A stretch of 64,000 nt of DNA from NCBI GenBank assembly GCA_026929865.2, contig CM049396.1, positions 27,360,501 through 27,424,500 on the forward strand. Direction: 5' to 3'. The notes under the pieces were generated by a model, which was not told the DNA's origin, did no database searches, and saw only the letters and a list, made by a program, of their open reading frames with translations. The stretch's first letter is position 1. Each line of letters begins with the position of its first letter. A program made the position numbers and the translations under genes. This document shows positions 1 to 11,800 of this stretch, one piece after another. This stretch comes from Hyperoplus lanceolatus (lineage: Eukaryota; Chordata; Actinopteri; Uranoscopiformes; Ammodytidae).

Positions 1-2197
1 CTAGTATGGATAAAAGGTCCAAAATATACATTTTAGGTGTTTATTTTACTAAACTTTGACTGCTTGCGTCTGTATTTTGCTCCTAAATTCGTCAAAAGTG
101 AGCATTCTAACGTAACATACAGCACCGCGACCGCTGTATGAATCATAATAACCATGTTACAGTTGGAAAGCTCTGAATCTCAAGTGCAACGTTATCGGAT
201 CCAAATATGGTCATTTCCTTTGTATCAGTAACCAATTGTGAAAGTGTGAGGAGGGATTCAATGCTAGGAACACGACCTCATTGGCTAATGCACATTTCTG
301 ACGATGTGATTCGCTAAAAGGCATCACGTGATGCTAGCCGCGGGTAGCTCGAAAATCACAAAATAAAATGGGAAAAACGCCGAAAATATGCCAAACCAAC
401 ACAAAAAAATACTTAATCAATTGGCTACGGACATTACATGATCGCCATTTGAAGGGGAGAAGTGTTAAAAACATGTAAATCACGCCGATCACGTCAAAGA
501 GACACAGACTGTCAGAGGATCAGAGGGGAGATGGTGGGGAGAGAGAGCGTCTGTGCCGACTCCGGAGCAGGTTGACAGACAGTGGCTAATAATGAATTAA
601 TCACGTTTAAATTAGCATGTGGATGTAAATGTTACAATGCTATGGTAATGTATGTTAAGCAGTGGTAGGCCTATATGGCATTGAGGGGTGTAGGGCCTAA
701 TTCAATAAATTACTCTAGCTATAATCGGTGATTATCAGCAGAATTCACGTTTTTATCTTTAATGGCCGTTTTCTCAAAATGAGCTTTTTCCAATACTCTG
801 AGAAAGATATCTCAACTTCTAGACCACTGACATCAACCAAACTTTCTATAATCATTCAAAGCACTGTTTCAAAGGTTTTTCCACAAGGATTTGTTAATAT
901 ATTGTTAATTGTCTGATTTATGATACATTTTCCTCCTACAAACATGCCTAAAATGCATTAATAAGACAAGTACATAGTATTTTTTGATTTATTAAATGAA
1001 AAAAGGCTGTATCCAAAATCTGTTGTGTAAAAACTTTAGAAACTAATATGTGCTTAAAATAAAATAGAGATTTTAACTCTGGCTTTATCCAACATCTCGA
1101 TTTTTTCTCGAAAAATGACCCAAATTTACGCATAATTTGTTAAATATTGCCATATTTGCATATTTAATAAAATACATGTAACACATGTAATACAAAAAAT
1201 AATTGTGTTAGTGTCAGTAATCAACTGGCAAAGTTTCATGATGATATATATAAGTTAAAAAAAAATCCCTATTCACCTGGGGTGTCTCGCCTTAAAGGAG
1301 TTTATCAATCCACCCTGGAACATGCATTTTCGGGATTTATAAATCCATACAAAAGATCCAATATTGATAGTCTTTTGTGTCCATATTATATCCATCATTG
1401 ACCGCGTATTCCTATGATGCAAGGCAGTCACTGTTGATTGGCAGTAGCAGCGTTGCATAGGGAACAGCTAAGCTAAGCTAACGTTAGCATTTCGCCGAGC
1501 ACTGCTTTCCCTTCCGAGATCACGGTAATGTTGTGGTATAAAGTTAAGGGAAACTGAAACTGCTGATATTCTTCCTCCCTCTCTGTCTTCCTACTGCGCT
1601 TGGTGCCGCTTTTACTTTGCCTCGCTCTGACAATGTCACGTAGCCAACAGCTGGTGTATCACCGGTTTCTCTTTGAAAGCATGGTGGCCAACTAGGTCAA
1701 AGTTCAAATAATTTGATAATTTATTTAAAATTAGCATTACATTTATATTTTAACAATTGTTGTATATATAACGTGTATATCTGAGTAGTAATATTTGCTG
1801 ACAACATATATTGCAGTTTAAGCTACTTGTGCAAAAAAAAAACATAAAAAATATAGGCTATATAAAAATTTTTTTTTTGGAATACTGAATTGAGCTTCGA
1901 ATACAAACTTAAACAAGTTTTTGGATATTCGAATTAATCGGCCCGGCCCTAATGCATTCGTGTATATTTCTTGCTCTTTTAAATAAGAATTGCTTAAGCC
2001 TTCCTAGCCTGACACATAACATCACCACAAACAAAGAATTGTATAATAATTATGATATCGTATCGGACAGTATCGGCCGATATCCAAAACCCAGATATCG
2101 GAATCGGATCGGAACTAAAAATAGTGGATCGGTGCATCCCTAGTTTTGTGAAATAGCAGACAATAAGACAGAAAATAACATTCTCAACACCTCTCAC
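1..2197. other. uqcrc1 intron 7 (partial) with decayed repeats
   Basis: No exon of the expected C-terminal half of uqcrc1 was found here, so this is read as the intron after exon 7, continuing past the left edge. The sequence is AT-rich and repeat-like. Around 1935-1955 it has a GGCCCGGCCCTA-type end, and at 2060-2142 a stretch rich in ATCGG and GATCGG ending in GGTGCATCCCTAG. Both resemble termini of fish DNA transposons, but I could not pair the ends. Short open frames here have no recognisable protein content. Confidence 0.5.
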
Positions 2198-5100
2198 CTC
2201 ACTGCCAGTAAATCTGCAGGGGGACAATACAGGGACGGCATCTCCTTCATACTCAAAGGACACTCCACTGAAGTGAGTTTTGGCCAAACCGACCAGCTCG
2301 TCATGGTTAACACCTGGAGAGGAAATACATCAGATAGATGCTAAGTCTTTCCAGGAAAAGAAGACATTGACAGGCTACAAGCAGTAGGCCTGTCGCAATA
2401 TGCAATAAATCAATTAATTGCACGATAAATTAAATTGACCGATAATTTTTTGCTGGCCGCAGTAAATTACATTTGCAGCTTGTTTGTTTTCCTCGTGTCT
2501 CTCTCTATCAAAGAGACTGGAGGACAAGAGTTTTCACTCCGGTGTATCGGCCATCTCGCTTTGTGTGTGAGAAAGAGAGACAGAGGAGAGAGAGAAGGGA
2601 GAGTCCGCGAGTGATAAGTCACATGATCAACTGCGCGGATAAAGTCAGCTAGGCTACTTTCATTGAAGTGTCTCGCTGTAGACTTTAACGTCGTGCTTTA
2701 ACATGTTGGCGACTTTGCCGCTATATTTGCCGACTTTCCGCCATAGCGATAAGGCTGTTAAAGACCAGCGTAAAATCTAGCAACTTTCTTAACCGCGCTC
2801 ACGTGAGCAGAGTACCAACGGCTGGCGTATCCTCACTGCTGACAGGCAGCCCTCACTCAATCGGGCAGCCCCAAGCAACCTGCAGCAGCCAGACAGCACC
2901 GTGCCGACAAAAGCTGCCAGTTGACGTTTGTACAGCAAATAGTTTTATAGGTCCACATTCAATAGGCCACTGCATATCTATAATAAAGATAACCTTATAG
3001 TTATATGGCAACAAAGTATCCATTTAATATGTGCCCCTACATTTTCTGCTTGTGCCCCTTAACATTTTGAGTTAGGGGCGCCAGTGCAACTAGTAAAACA
3101 AGTTTGTCTGGTGCCCTGGTATTGATCTTTGAAACGGTGTACTTGCATTATTGTGCCAGTATCATTATATTAATTGAAAATGGTCTCAAAATGACAATAT
3201 TATCACTTATCGCAATAATTTTTGGGACAATTAAATCGCCCAGCAAAATTTGTTATGGTGACAGGCCTAACAAGCGGGCCTCCTCACAGTGTGTCATGAC
3301 GAAGAGGACGTACCTCCAGCTGCAGACAGCACCATGCGAGGGGCTTTGTAGTGGCTGTTGACGTAATCGACAAGGTCCTGACGGGTCAGAGTCCTGGGAG
3401 AATTGAATACAAATATCATTACTGCTAACTTAAACCGCGGTGCAGAATTGATTTACTATTCAAGTATGTAGACTTAAATTATAATTTAATATTTCAAGTA
3501 ACAACATGAACAATTGTGAGAGTTGTGATTCTTATATCAGCATATTAAAACATTTAAATATAATGTCTTGCCTGGCATTGTTTGAGGGTCCCAGCACACT
3601 GTGTCCTAGGGGAGTGCCCTGGAAGGCTGTGGCATGCAGCAAGTCCAGGCAGACATCCTGGAGGTTACCCTCCACTTCCTCTAGCTCACGCAGCACCACA
3701 CCTCTCTGCTGTTCGATCTCTGCCTCGCTCAGAGAGCAGTTCTGCACCACTTCCGACAGCAGCTCCACAGCTGAAACACAGGAAACATTATTGTTCACCA
3801 CTAATAGAGGATATACATAAACTTTGTGTTAAGAAAAGGGGAAGATCATAGTTACTGCTGCCCCATACAGTGTAAGTGTACAGGGTGTTTTCTTTTATAA
3901 GGATGGCTCTAAATCAGGTTATTGTTAAAACTAGGGGATAATCAGTTAATTTCACTGCTTGTTAACATTTAATTCACCTTTGGGTAGGTCTTTGGACAGC
4001 GTCTTCATGTAGTATGCGGTGTGCTCCCTGGAGGTGTAGGCGCTCAGGTGAGCACCCATTGACTCCACCTGCTGCTCCAGGGCTGTCTGAGGGTGCTTCT
4101 TAGTTCCCTGGGGGTCGAGAAGAAATGGCATTGTTTGTCAAAAATGTATATATATTAGGTACAATCAGCTTTCAAAGAAGCAAAGTCCCATGGTAGACTT
4201 TAAGGTAAGCAGCTTTTGACTTGTGGTCGTAATCTGAACCACGTTGTATATGAGAGGGTACAGTCATGCCAACGGTTTCACACTTTAATTGATCTGCAGG
4301 TGACGGTTTAGGAAAAGCCCCAACAAAGGGAGGCAAGAGGCTTTCTAGCTTGTAAACATGGATGTCAGCAATGTACATCCAGGATAAATGTAATAGTGAC
4401 TAACACTGAATCCAAAACAATTGTTTCTCAACAGGAAACCTCCACAGAGTACCTCTGAGGTCATAAAGTCTACTAATGTCAACCTTGAAAGCCATGTGCT
4501 CCAGGAAGAAGCCTGCTCCGTTGTTCTTCTCACTCTCATAGCGACTGCCAGCACTGATCCACAGTCCAACCTATGACAAGGGAAGAAATATGTGGAGAAT
4601 GGGGGAAATGTTCATTACCATATCTCATCTATCACACACCATAAGATGAATAGAGTAAAATGGTGTGGCTATAAAGTGACCCCCAATCCAATCAATGTGT
4701 TCTTACAGTGCAAGTGGCATGTCCAGTCTCCTCAGAGGCGATCCTCAGACCATTGTCCAGGGCACTGAGGCGCGTTTCAGGGGCTCCCAGCAGGCTTTGG
4801 GCATAGCTGACAGAGGCTTGTCCATGCCTCAGAGACAGAAGGATGGGCTGGAAGGTTAGAGTCAGGAGTCACATTTAAACATTTTTATAAAACAAATTTC
4901 AGTTTGATTTGAATGTTTGGGATCCCCACTAGCTGAAGCCATAGCCACAGCTATTATTCCTGGGGTACATAAGTCAGTTCACATCAAAAACACCAGAAAA
5001 CCACTTTTACATATTTCCATCCTCCTTCATATGAAGACTTCCAAGACGTTATTGGCACATTACTAATTGACTCTAATTGCCTTTCTAACATGAGCTGTAG

Positions 5101-6179
5101 CTTGCTGGATAGTTCAACTGCATGTTATTATTCTTTGTTTCTATTAGTTAGCTCAGAGTATCACAAAAGAGTACATGATCATATTCAAAATCTTGCACAT
5201 TCAGCCCATATTTGCTATCACAAAGTTATTTGAGGCACATTTCAAATGTATACACGTTTTGTTATTAATTAAAACATAATTTTAAAAGACTGCATAGTGC
5301 ATACCCTGAATCGGAAACATTTGCTAAGGGATGCTTAATATGATGAGAGTCGACTGTCTGTATATCTGGTTCGGACTGTACTGTTATTGTTACACATATG
5401 CAAAGCAAGGGTAGAACTATTGTAACATAGGACAACATCTCAAGTTAAGGCTGGCAGCTGACATTGACACCGCTGCCACCTTATGCAAAGACTAAAATAA
5501 ACAATAAAAAACAATGAGTTTATCAGGTCTAAACAGATTAAAACACGTGTTAACATTTACATGACATTGCACTGTATAGTACATTTTTTGAATCATGTCA
5601 AGAGTGCAATCTAGGATAAAATACTTTCTCTAGTACAGTGTTTAAAATACGTTTTGCAAGGATCGGAATCATTCAAAGAGTTGGACACTCAACTAAAACT
5701 ACGGTTAAAGTCCTTGTTCCTCAGCCCTGTTTCTCACAATGGTAACGCTGCTAGCACAGTATCTTAGCCGAGGGCAAGTGAGGACAAGTGAGAAACATGA
5801 CAGCTATTGACCTTGTGAACAACCAAAGACGCCCAGCTAATCTTAATAACATGTACGTGAAGTAGATACCACACATCAATTGTTTTCTACAAGACATACT
5901 GCCTCATTTAACAGTTGACCTTGCTGGCTAACAAATGCTAACCGGTTAGCTAACCTATTCCTTTTCTGAACTACAGCTCAGCTAGCGAGCACGCTAGCCT
6001 GTTAACTTGCGGTGAATCATTTTCGATAACGTTAAACTTTGTGCCAAAATGAGTACAGCCCCGGAATCAAGCTAATACATATCATATTAAAAAAAACACA
6101 TTAAATGCTAACTTACACTGCGGGCTTTGGCAAGTGTACGACCTACGGTACTCCCGACTCGGCAAACAGACGACGCCAT
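2198..6179 (-). CDS. uqcrc1: Cytochrome b-c1 complex subunit 1 (core protein 1), 3' exons missing
   Basis: Core subunit of mitochondrial complex III, on the matrix side of the inner membrane, from the M16 peptidase family. Seven exons read in one frame: 6117-6179 (ATG at 6179), 4707-4847, 4484-4570, 3978-4107, 3572-3770, 3314-3393 and 2198-2313. They encode about 272 residues; vertebrate UQCRC1 is about 480, so the C-terminal half lies off the left edge. Exon 1 gives a basic presequence ([15 protein letters not shown]). Exon 3 has FFLEHMAFK where the active peptidase PMPCB has HFLEH, so the first zinc ligand is lost, as expected for UQCRC1 and not for PMPCB. Exon 5 has [13 protein letters not shown] and exon 7 ends PCRFTGSE. 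Unusual splice sites: exon 3 is followed by GTTGAC, and exon 5 by GCAAGA, a GC donor. A hAT element sits in intron 6. Identity comes from motif memory; a database search would confirm it. Confidence 0.93.
2385..3269. mobile_element. Non-autonomous hAT-type element in uqcrc1 intron 6
   Basis: An 885-bp insertion bounded by TAGGCCTGTCGC at the left and GGTGACAGGCCTA at the right, which are imperfect inverted termini. It is flanked by ACAAGCAG (2377-2384) and ACAAGCGG (3270-3277), an 8-bp target duplication with one mismatch, as expected for hAT. There is no transposase frame, so it is non-autonomous. The internal GA-rich and GC-rich parts have no recognisable coding content. Confidence 0.7.
4856..6110 (-). 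other. uqcrc1 intron 1
   Basis: Intron 1 separates the presequence exon from the exon that starts the mature protein. The DNA is AT-rich and apparently unique. Near 5930-6010, just downstream of exon 1 in the direction of transcription, GCTAGC and GCTAAC words are frequent. No second coding frame or RNA gene was seen. Confidence 0.5.
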
Positions 6180-6330
6180 TTCTCAGTATGGTTACAGAAC
6201 AGGGCGGTCTTTGCTGCCAGCGAGTGCTCTGGTGCTCTCGTGTATGGCTTCTTCTTCGCTGTCAAATGAAAACGCATATCGCCGCCAAGTGTTCAATGGG
6301 TGAGTCCGTGAGTGAGAGTGTGGTACCACT
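6180..6330 (-). promoter_or_regulatory. Probable uqcrc1 promoter and 5' UTR
   Basis: The stretch directly upstream of the uqcrc1 ATG (6179) must hold its 5' UTR and core promoter. It is moderately GC-rich, and no TATA box was identified. The limits are inferred from gene position only. A hAT element begins about 340 bp upstream of the ATG, so the unique promoter region is short. Confidence 0.4.
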
Positions 6331-6522
6331 TTGTTAGAGTTTTTGTTGAAGATTAAATCCGAATTCATCACGCTTTGTTCCTGCTTCTCTCGTTGACTGT
6401 TGTAGTTAAATGTTGTCAAGTTTTAAAGGCTCCTTAGACTTCACTGGCTTAACTACAACATCAAATGTGAGTGTGACCCATATTCTTGTAGGCCTACACA
6501 TGTTACTTATGTTGGTCAGTAG

Positions 6523-8415
6523 CAGGGCTGTATGCTTATTTTTTTAGGTGGTAGCACTGGTGCTAGCAAGCAAAAAAATTCAGTAGCACAACAATAAATT
6601 TGGTAGCACACAAAGTATGATCGAAAACTTGCATAACCCTTGCATTTCACTGTAATTACCTTTGAGCCTGTCATCTTGTTCTCAATTCTCAATTAATATT
6701 ATATCCTAGTATGTGCAGTAATAATTGTAGAAGAATGAATAGGGGTGCACTGATTGTAATTTAGACAAAAGAATCTAACAATTTTTTGCTGATTCAGAAT
6801 TATTTTTCCCCATAAAAAATATAAAAATAATATCTATATCTATATATACTCAACAAAAATATAAACGCAACACTTTTGTTTTTGCTCCCATTTTTCATGA
6901 GATGGACCTAAAGATCTAAAATTCATTCCAGATACACAATAATACCATTTCTCTCAAACATTGTTCACAAATCTGTCTAAATGTGTGATAGTGAGCACTT
7001 CTGCTTTGCTGAGATAATCCATCCCACCTCACAGGTGTGCCACATCAAGATGCTGATCTGACATCATGATTAGTGCACAGGTGTGCCTTAGACTGTCCAC
7101 AATAAAAGGCCACCCTGAAATGTGCAGTTTTGTCTCACAGCAAAATGCCACAAGCATTGAGGGAGCGTGCAATTGGCATGCTGACAGCAGGAATGTCAAC
7201 CAGATCTGTTGCTCGGGCATTGAATGTTAATTTCTCCACCATAAGCCGTCTCCAAGGCGTTTCAGAACTTCGCACAGCCATTGAAGAGAAGGGACCAACA
7301 TTCCACAGGCCACAATTGACAATCTGATAAACTCTATGCGAAGAAGATGTGTTGCACTGCATGAGGCAAATGGTGGTCACACCAGATACTGACTGGTTCT
7401 GAGTCCCCAGACCCCCAATAAAGCAAAAAAAATGCACATTTCAGTGTGGCCTTTTATTGTGGACAGTCTAAGGCACACCTGTGCACTAATCATGATGTCA
7501 GATCAGCATCTTGATGTGGCACACCTGTGAGGTGGGATGGATTATCTCAGCAAAGCAGAAGTGCTCACTATCACACATTTAGACAGATTTGTGAACAATG
7601 TTTGAGAGAAATGGTAATATTGTGTATCTGGAATGAATTTTAGATCTTTAAGTCCATCTCATGAAAAATGGGAGCAAAAACAAAAGTGTTTATATTTTTG
7701 TTGAGTGTATGTTGTGTATATACATATAATTATTATATTAATAATAATAAACATTTTTACAAAATGTCCTTGTTCATTTAAACCAAACTTTAAAACATTA
7801 AACATAGCCTATTAAATAAATAAGTATACATATTGGTACAATTTAGGATAAATTAAATAGGTTGTTGTGAATGTGTTGGAAGTTGTTCTTCAGTGGCTTA
7901 TTTCAAACTTTGTTTTTAGACTACTGTTGACTTGTTGCCTTTCAAGCTAGAGCACTGCAGGGCTGTGAAGCGCTAACTTCCTGTTTTTACCGGCTTCAAA
8001 ATAAAAGTCAACTCACGTTTGGCTAGTAACAGGCTTTTAACGTGAAGGCGCACAGGAAATGTTCTGTTTGCACACGCGCTAACTTAACTGCGGTAATCTC
8101 TTTCCGGTTATTACCGTTGGTGAAGTTTTTATATGGTAGAATCGCTGCACGAGCACAGATCCCGAGGACACATATCTTTCACCAGCCAAAGTGAAGGGTG
8201 GACTCAATAACTTACTTGCCTAAGACTACATTTACCCCCATTGGGAGTGTTAATGTAGAGCCCTCTAAGCAGTGTTGTGCATCTCTCCTCTGTGTTTCAA
8301 AGACAGCCTCTCCTCATTATCAACTAGCACTAGTGCGAATGGACTTGTATTCATCATCGCACGTGATCAATTTCAGAAGCAAATGCGATCAAAACTGTCG
8401 CACTGTACAGCCCTG
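6523..8415. mobile_element. hAT-type element copy A, interrupted by a Tc1-like element
   Basis: The ends are CAGGGCTGTATGC at the left and CTGTACAGCCCTG at the right. The flanks are an exact 8-bp duplication, GTCAGTAG, at 6515-6522 and 8416-8423, the hallmark of hAT insertion. Without the Tc1 insertion it would be about 1.03 kb, with no transposase, so it is non-autonomous. An inverted second copy lies in hmces intron 3 (19782-22738). Open frames reading [13 protein letters not shown] in both copies are repeat shadows, not genes. It occupies the spacer between the ttll3 3' end and the uqcrc1 promoter. Confidence 0.82.
6847..7707. mobile_element. Internally deleted Tc1-like transposon with long inverted repeats
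   Basis: Nested inside hAT copy A. The terminal inverted repeats are about 280 bp (6847-7126 and 7431-7707), starting ACTCAACAAAAATATAAA and flanked by TA (6845-6846, 7708-7709). The centre, 7144-7327 on the plus strand, keeps the start of a Tc1-family transposase: a helix-turn-helix frame beginning MPQALRERAIGML and containing STRSVARALNV. The DDE catalytic part is deleted, so the element cannot be autonomous. The arms are close to identical, suggesting a fairly recent insertion. Confidence 0.85.
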
Positions 8416-8732
8416 GTCAGTAGTGTTATCCACCTGCACGAAGCCATACTGTCAACTTCTACACATCTACTTTTCCTTTTCCCCCCTGCTATTTTCTCGA
8501 CAAAAATCAATGTGTCCCTTCAGTGATGGGACAGGCCTACTTATTGAAGGAGGGGGGTCAGCGATGCTGGAGAATGTATGCTGACAAAATCACTTGTGAA
8601 TCAGTGAATATCTCTTCACGATCTGCATCTGATCTGCTAAACAAATTCAGTGTAAACATACTGACAGCTGCTTCGAAAAGGATTTCTTCTTCTTAATATT
8701 ATTATTAATAATAAATTAATATATATATCTAT

Positions 8733-8733
8733 A

Positions 8734-8794
<61 letters not shown>
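8733..8794. repeat. (CT)n(AT)n microsatellite
   Basis: A run of CT dinucleotides (about 8733-8760) passes directly into a run of AT dinucleotides (about 8761-8794). It lies just beyond the ttll3 stop codon, in the spacer next to hAT copy A. Confidence 0.9.
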
Positions 8795-8803
<9 letters not shown>

Positions 8804-8897
8804 TGAAAAACAGGGGACATGGGGAATCTATTAAATGCTGACTTTATCATGAGGTAGGTAAAAAGCCAAACAAAAAAAAGATCAAAGTGAAGTTTTT

Positions 8898-11800
8898 TTA
8901 AGCACTCAAAGTGCTGGAGGCTTCTTGTCTTGACTTCTTTGTAACATCAATCTCCAGAAGCAGTGGAGGACTTAGGTGCTTCTTTGTGCTACACGGTGGG
9001 ACTTTCTCTGAGCAGACTTTTGACGCCTCCGATTTCCTATTCCAAAAAAATACAGCCTGAGACTGGGCATTGGTGGGCAGGCGGATGGAGTTGTTCACAG
9101 TCATTGGCAAGTGAAGTGTGAAATTTTCGATAGGGATGGACACAGGCTGCTCTGCAGGAAGTGGAGGGGGCGGCAGAAAAGCGCTGTAGGTGTGAGGAAG
9201 AGGAGGAGGAGGAGGAGGCGGCAGTACACGGCTACTGGTTTGAGGAAGAGGAGGAGGCTGTGGCACAACACTGCAGCCTGTGTGAGGAAGAGGAGCAGGC
9301 TGTAGAACACTGCTGCTTGTGTGAGTAACAGGAGGAGGCAGCCAAACTCTGCTGCTGGTCTGACGGAGGGGAGGAGTCACAACACCTCTGCTGGTGTGAA
9401 GAAGAGTAGGACGACGTACAACACTGTAACTGATGTAAGGAGGAGAAGGAGGGGCCAAAAGAAGAGTAGGAGGAGTCAAAACAACACTGCTCCTGGTGGG
9501 AGGAGGTGTAGGAGGAGTCACAACAACACTGCTCCTGGTGTGAGGAGGAGTAGGAGGAGTCACAACAACACTGCTGCTTGTCGGAGAAAGAGGAGCAGGC
9601 GGCGGCAGAACATCTCTGCTGGTGTTTTTGAGCTGATTATCTGCAATCTTCAGGGTCATTTTAAGAAGAGTCTTAGCTTTATCTGTTGCAGTTTCCTTCT
9701 CCTTGGCAGGGCTCCGTCGTTTTTGTGCTGAGTGGTTGGAGGACTTCAGTGGAGGAAGTGAGACGGGGCATTTGATCTTGAAGCCCTCAACGAGTAGGTT
9801 GACTCCTACATACTGTGGCACTTCTACTGCTGCCTAAAGACAAAAAGTGACATCTAAAGCACTCACAATTTTAATGTACACCATAAGCTTAAAAGAAAAG
9901 GGAAAAACTTTCCTCACCTGCCTATATATGAGCTGAAAGTCTCCAGTGTCAGCAGTGCGGTCTGCTCTCCGGTCCAGGACGACTCGTACTGTGTCTTCCT
10001 GGACAGCAGTACAAAGGCGTGCTGTCACAGGGGTGGAGTGCGCCATAGTGGGACTGGCATTGATTTCTATCAGCCACGGACGCAGATCACGACCTGAGAA
10101 ACACAGAACAAAATAAATAAGTGATGAATTGTCTTTTGGTAGGCAAAAAAATCAGTTTTAGAAAATTATGCATGGTAAAGACAAACTAGAAAATAGCTAC
10201 GGAAATTCTGAATGTGCGTAACCTTTATGCATATCCTTACCCTAGTAATATTAAGCTGATACTGTAAACTGGCTGCTGTAAAGGTACGAAAACACTGCAC
10301 ACTGACGTGCGTCAAGATTACATGCAAAGTCAATGTACAAGCGCGTTGACCCCAGGCATCGGGCGACGCGCGCGGCGAGTTGACACGCGTCGTATGCCAC
10401 GCGTCATTTGCATTGCGTCGAACGCAGAAGTTGAAAATATTGAACTTTAAGCGTCGACCCGCCGCGATAGCCAAACAGTGCTGAGATTGCCCGGTGTCTT
10501 GCAAGACGAGGTAGGCATGGGGAGAGCGGGGGAGAGTAATGAGGACACTTGGCTTCTTGATTTTTCTGTGAATATTTGTCTTTTGCATCTGTTTAGCTGT
10601 CGGTTGTACTAAGTTAGCGCCGATTAGCAGCACAGCGAAACTCACCCGGCTGTGTGCTGCTCCGGAGGATAATATGAGCCCAAACATAACTGCAGTGTCC
10701 GTGTGGAATTCCAATAGAAGTACAGCAAAGCACTGGTGTTGTCCTCTGCCAGTCCCGGCACACTTGCACTTTCAGGTAGGCTCTGCCGTTGTTTTTTGGC
10801 GCTGCGCACACTGCTGTTGTTAATGTGTTTAGTGGGCCTATGTTGCTGACTTGCTGTTAATTTGTGTGTATTTTTCAGCTGTTTTAATGCCGCGACTGCC
10901 GCTGGTTACACAGTGTAGCCTACCGATGCGAATCTGTTCTGTACGTTTAGTTGCTGTTTACTTGTGTGTCCGTGTTTGCCAGCTACATCTGTCTTTTGGC
11001 ACAGCTTGTCATGGGAACACAGTGCACAGTTGAGCCGGGTCTGATCTCAGACACAGCGTTGGGCGTCAGTGTCTGGCAAATATGACTCAATATGATCAAG
11101 CCGGCGTCGAGTGCAGTGTGTTCGCACCTTGAGAGATCTGTAGAGTGAAGTGTGTGTATGAAAGCAGCCCCTCCTCTTTCCGCTGTCCAAGCTGCATGTG
11201 TAAGTGGCAATGGTTGCTATGGTGATTAATGAGCAGGGAGAGTGGTTAGGGGAGGGGCTGCTCTTCAACAGAGTTAAATATACTATCTATGAGTTAAATT
11301 AATAGAAAGCGAACTGTCTGAAGGTGAGAACACACCAAACGCGTTGGGTGCGTGGCGGCGTTAAAAAATCCTATTTTTGCATAGGGAACCATTGGTTTAG
11401 GCGCGATGATGCGTTAGCCGCGGTAAATCGGTGCGTTCGGCGCGGTAGCCGTGTCACTGCACCATCGCACCAACGCGCAGAGTTAAAAAAAATTACTTTT
11501 TCTGCTCCAACGCGTGACGTTTAGCCGCGTTAGCCAATCAGCCTTGTAGAATGACCCAACGTCACGGACATCGGCACGGTGGGAGGACAGTGTAGGCTAC
11601 TGTACACAGAGGCTGAGAAACACCGAGGAGGAAAATGTATTATTGCGGGCGGCTGGTGCTGCATGAAGCCGCTCGGGGTTAGAAAACGTGGGGAAAGTGA
11701 GCCAGGAGAATGGGCTTCCTGGTTAATTCAGTGTGCGGCTGTGCTTTAACCGATAAACCAAGTTAGCACTGGTCGGATAGCATTTAGTTAACTCACCGGG

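Noticed and set aside
2198-6179. PMPCB (mitochondrial processing peptidase beta) instead of uqcrc1
   Set aside because: The zinc motif reads FFLEH, not HFLEH, and the [12 protein letters not shown] and [13 protein letters not shown] segments fit core protein 1.
7130-7327. Active Tc1 transposase gene
   Set aside because: Only the helix-turn-helix start is present and the catalytic DDE part is deleted.
8272-8526. Frame [13 protein letters not shown] as a small gene (also at 19742-19933)
   Set aside because: It appears in both hAT copies and lies near the element end; a repeat shadow with no known domain.
9111-9731. Plus-strand Arg-rich open frames as a basic-protein gene
   Set aside because: They are the antisense of the Pro-rich ttll3 tail, and the minus frame continues directly from the conserved TTLL core.
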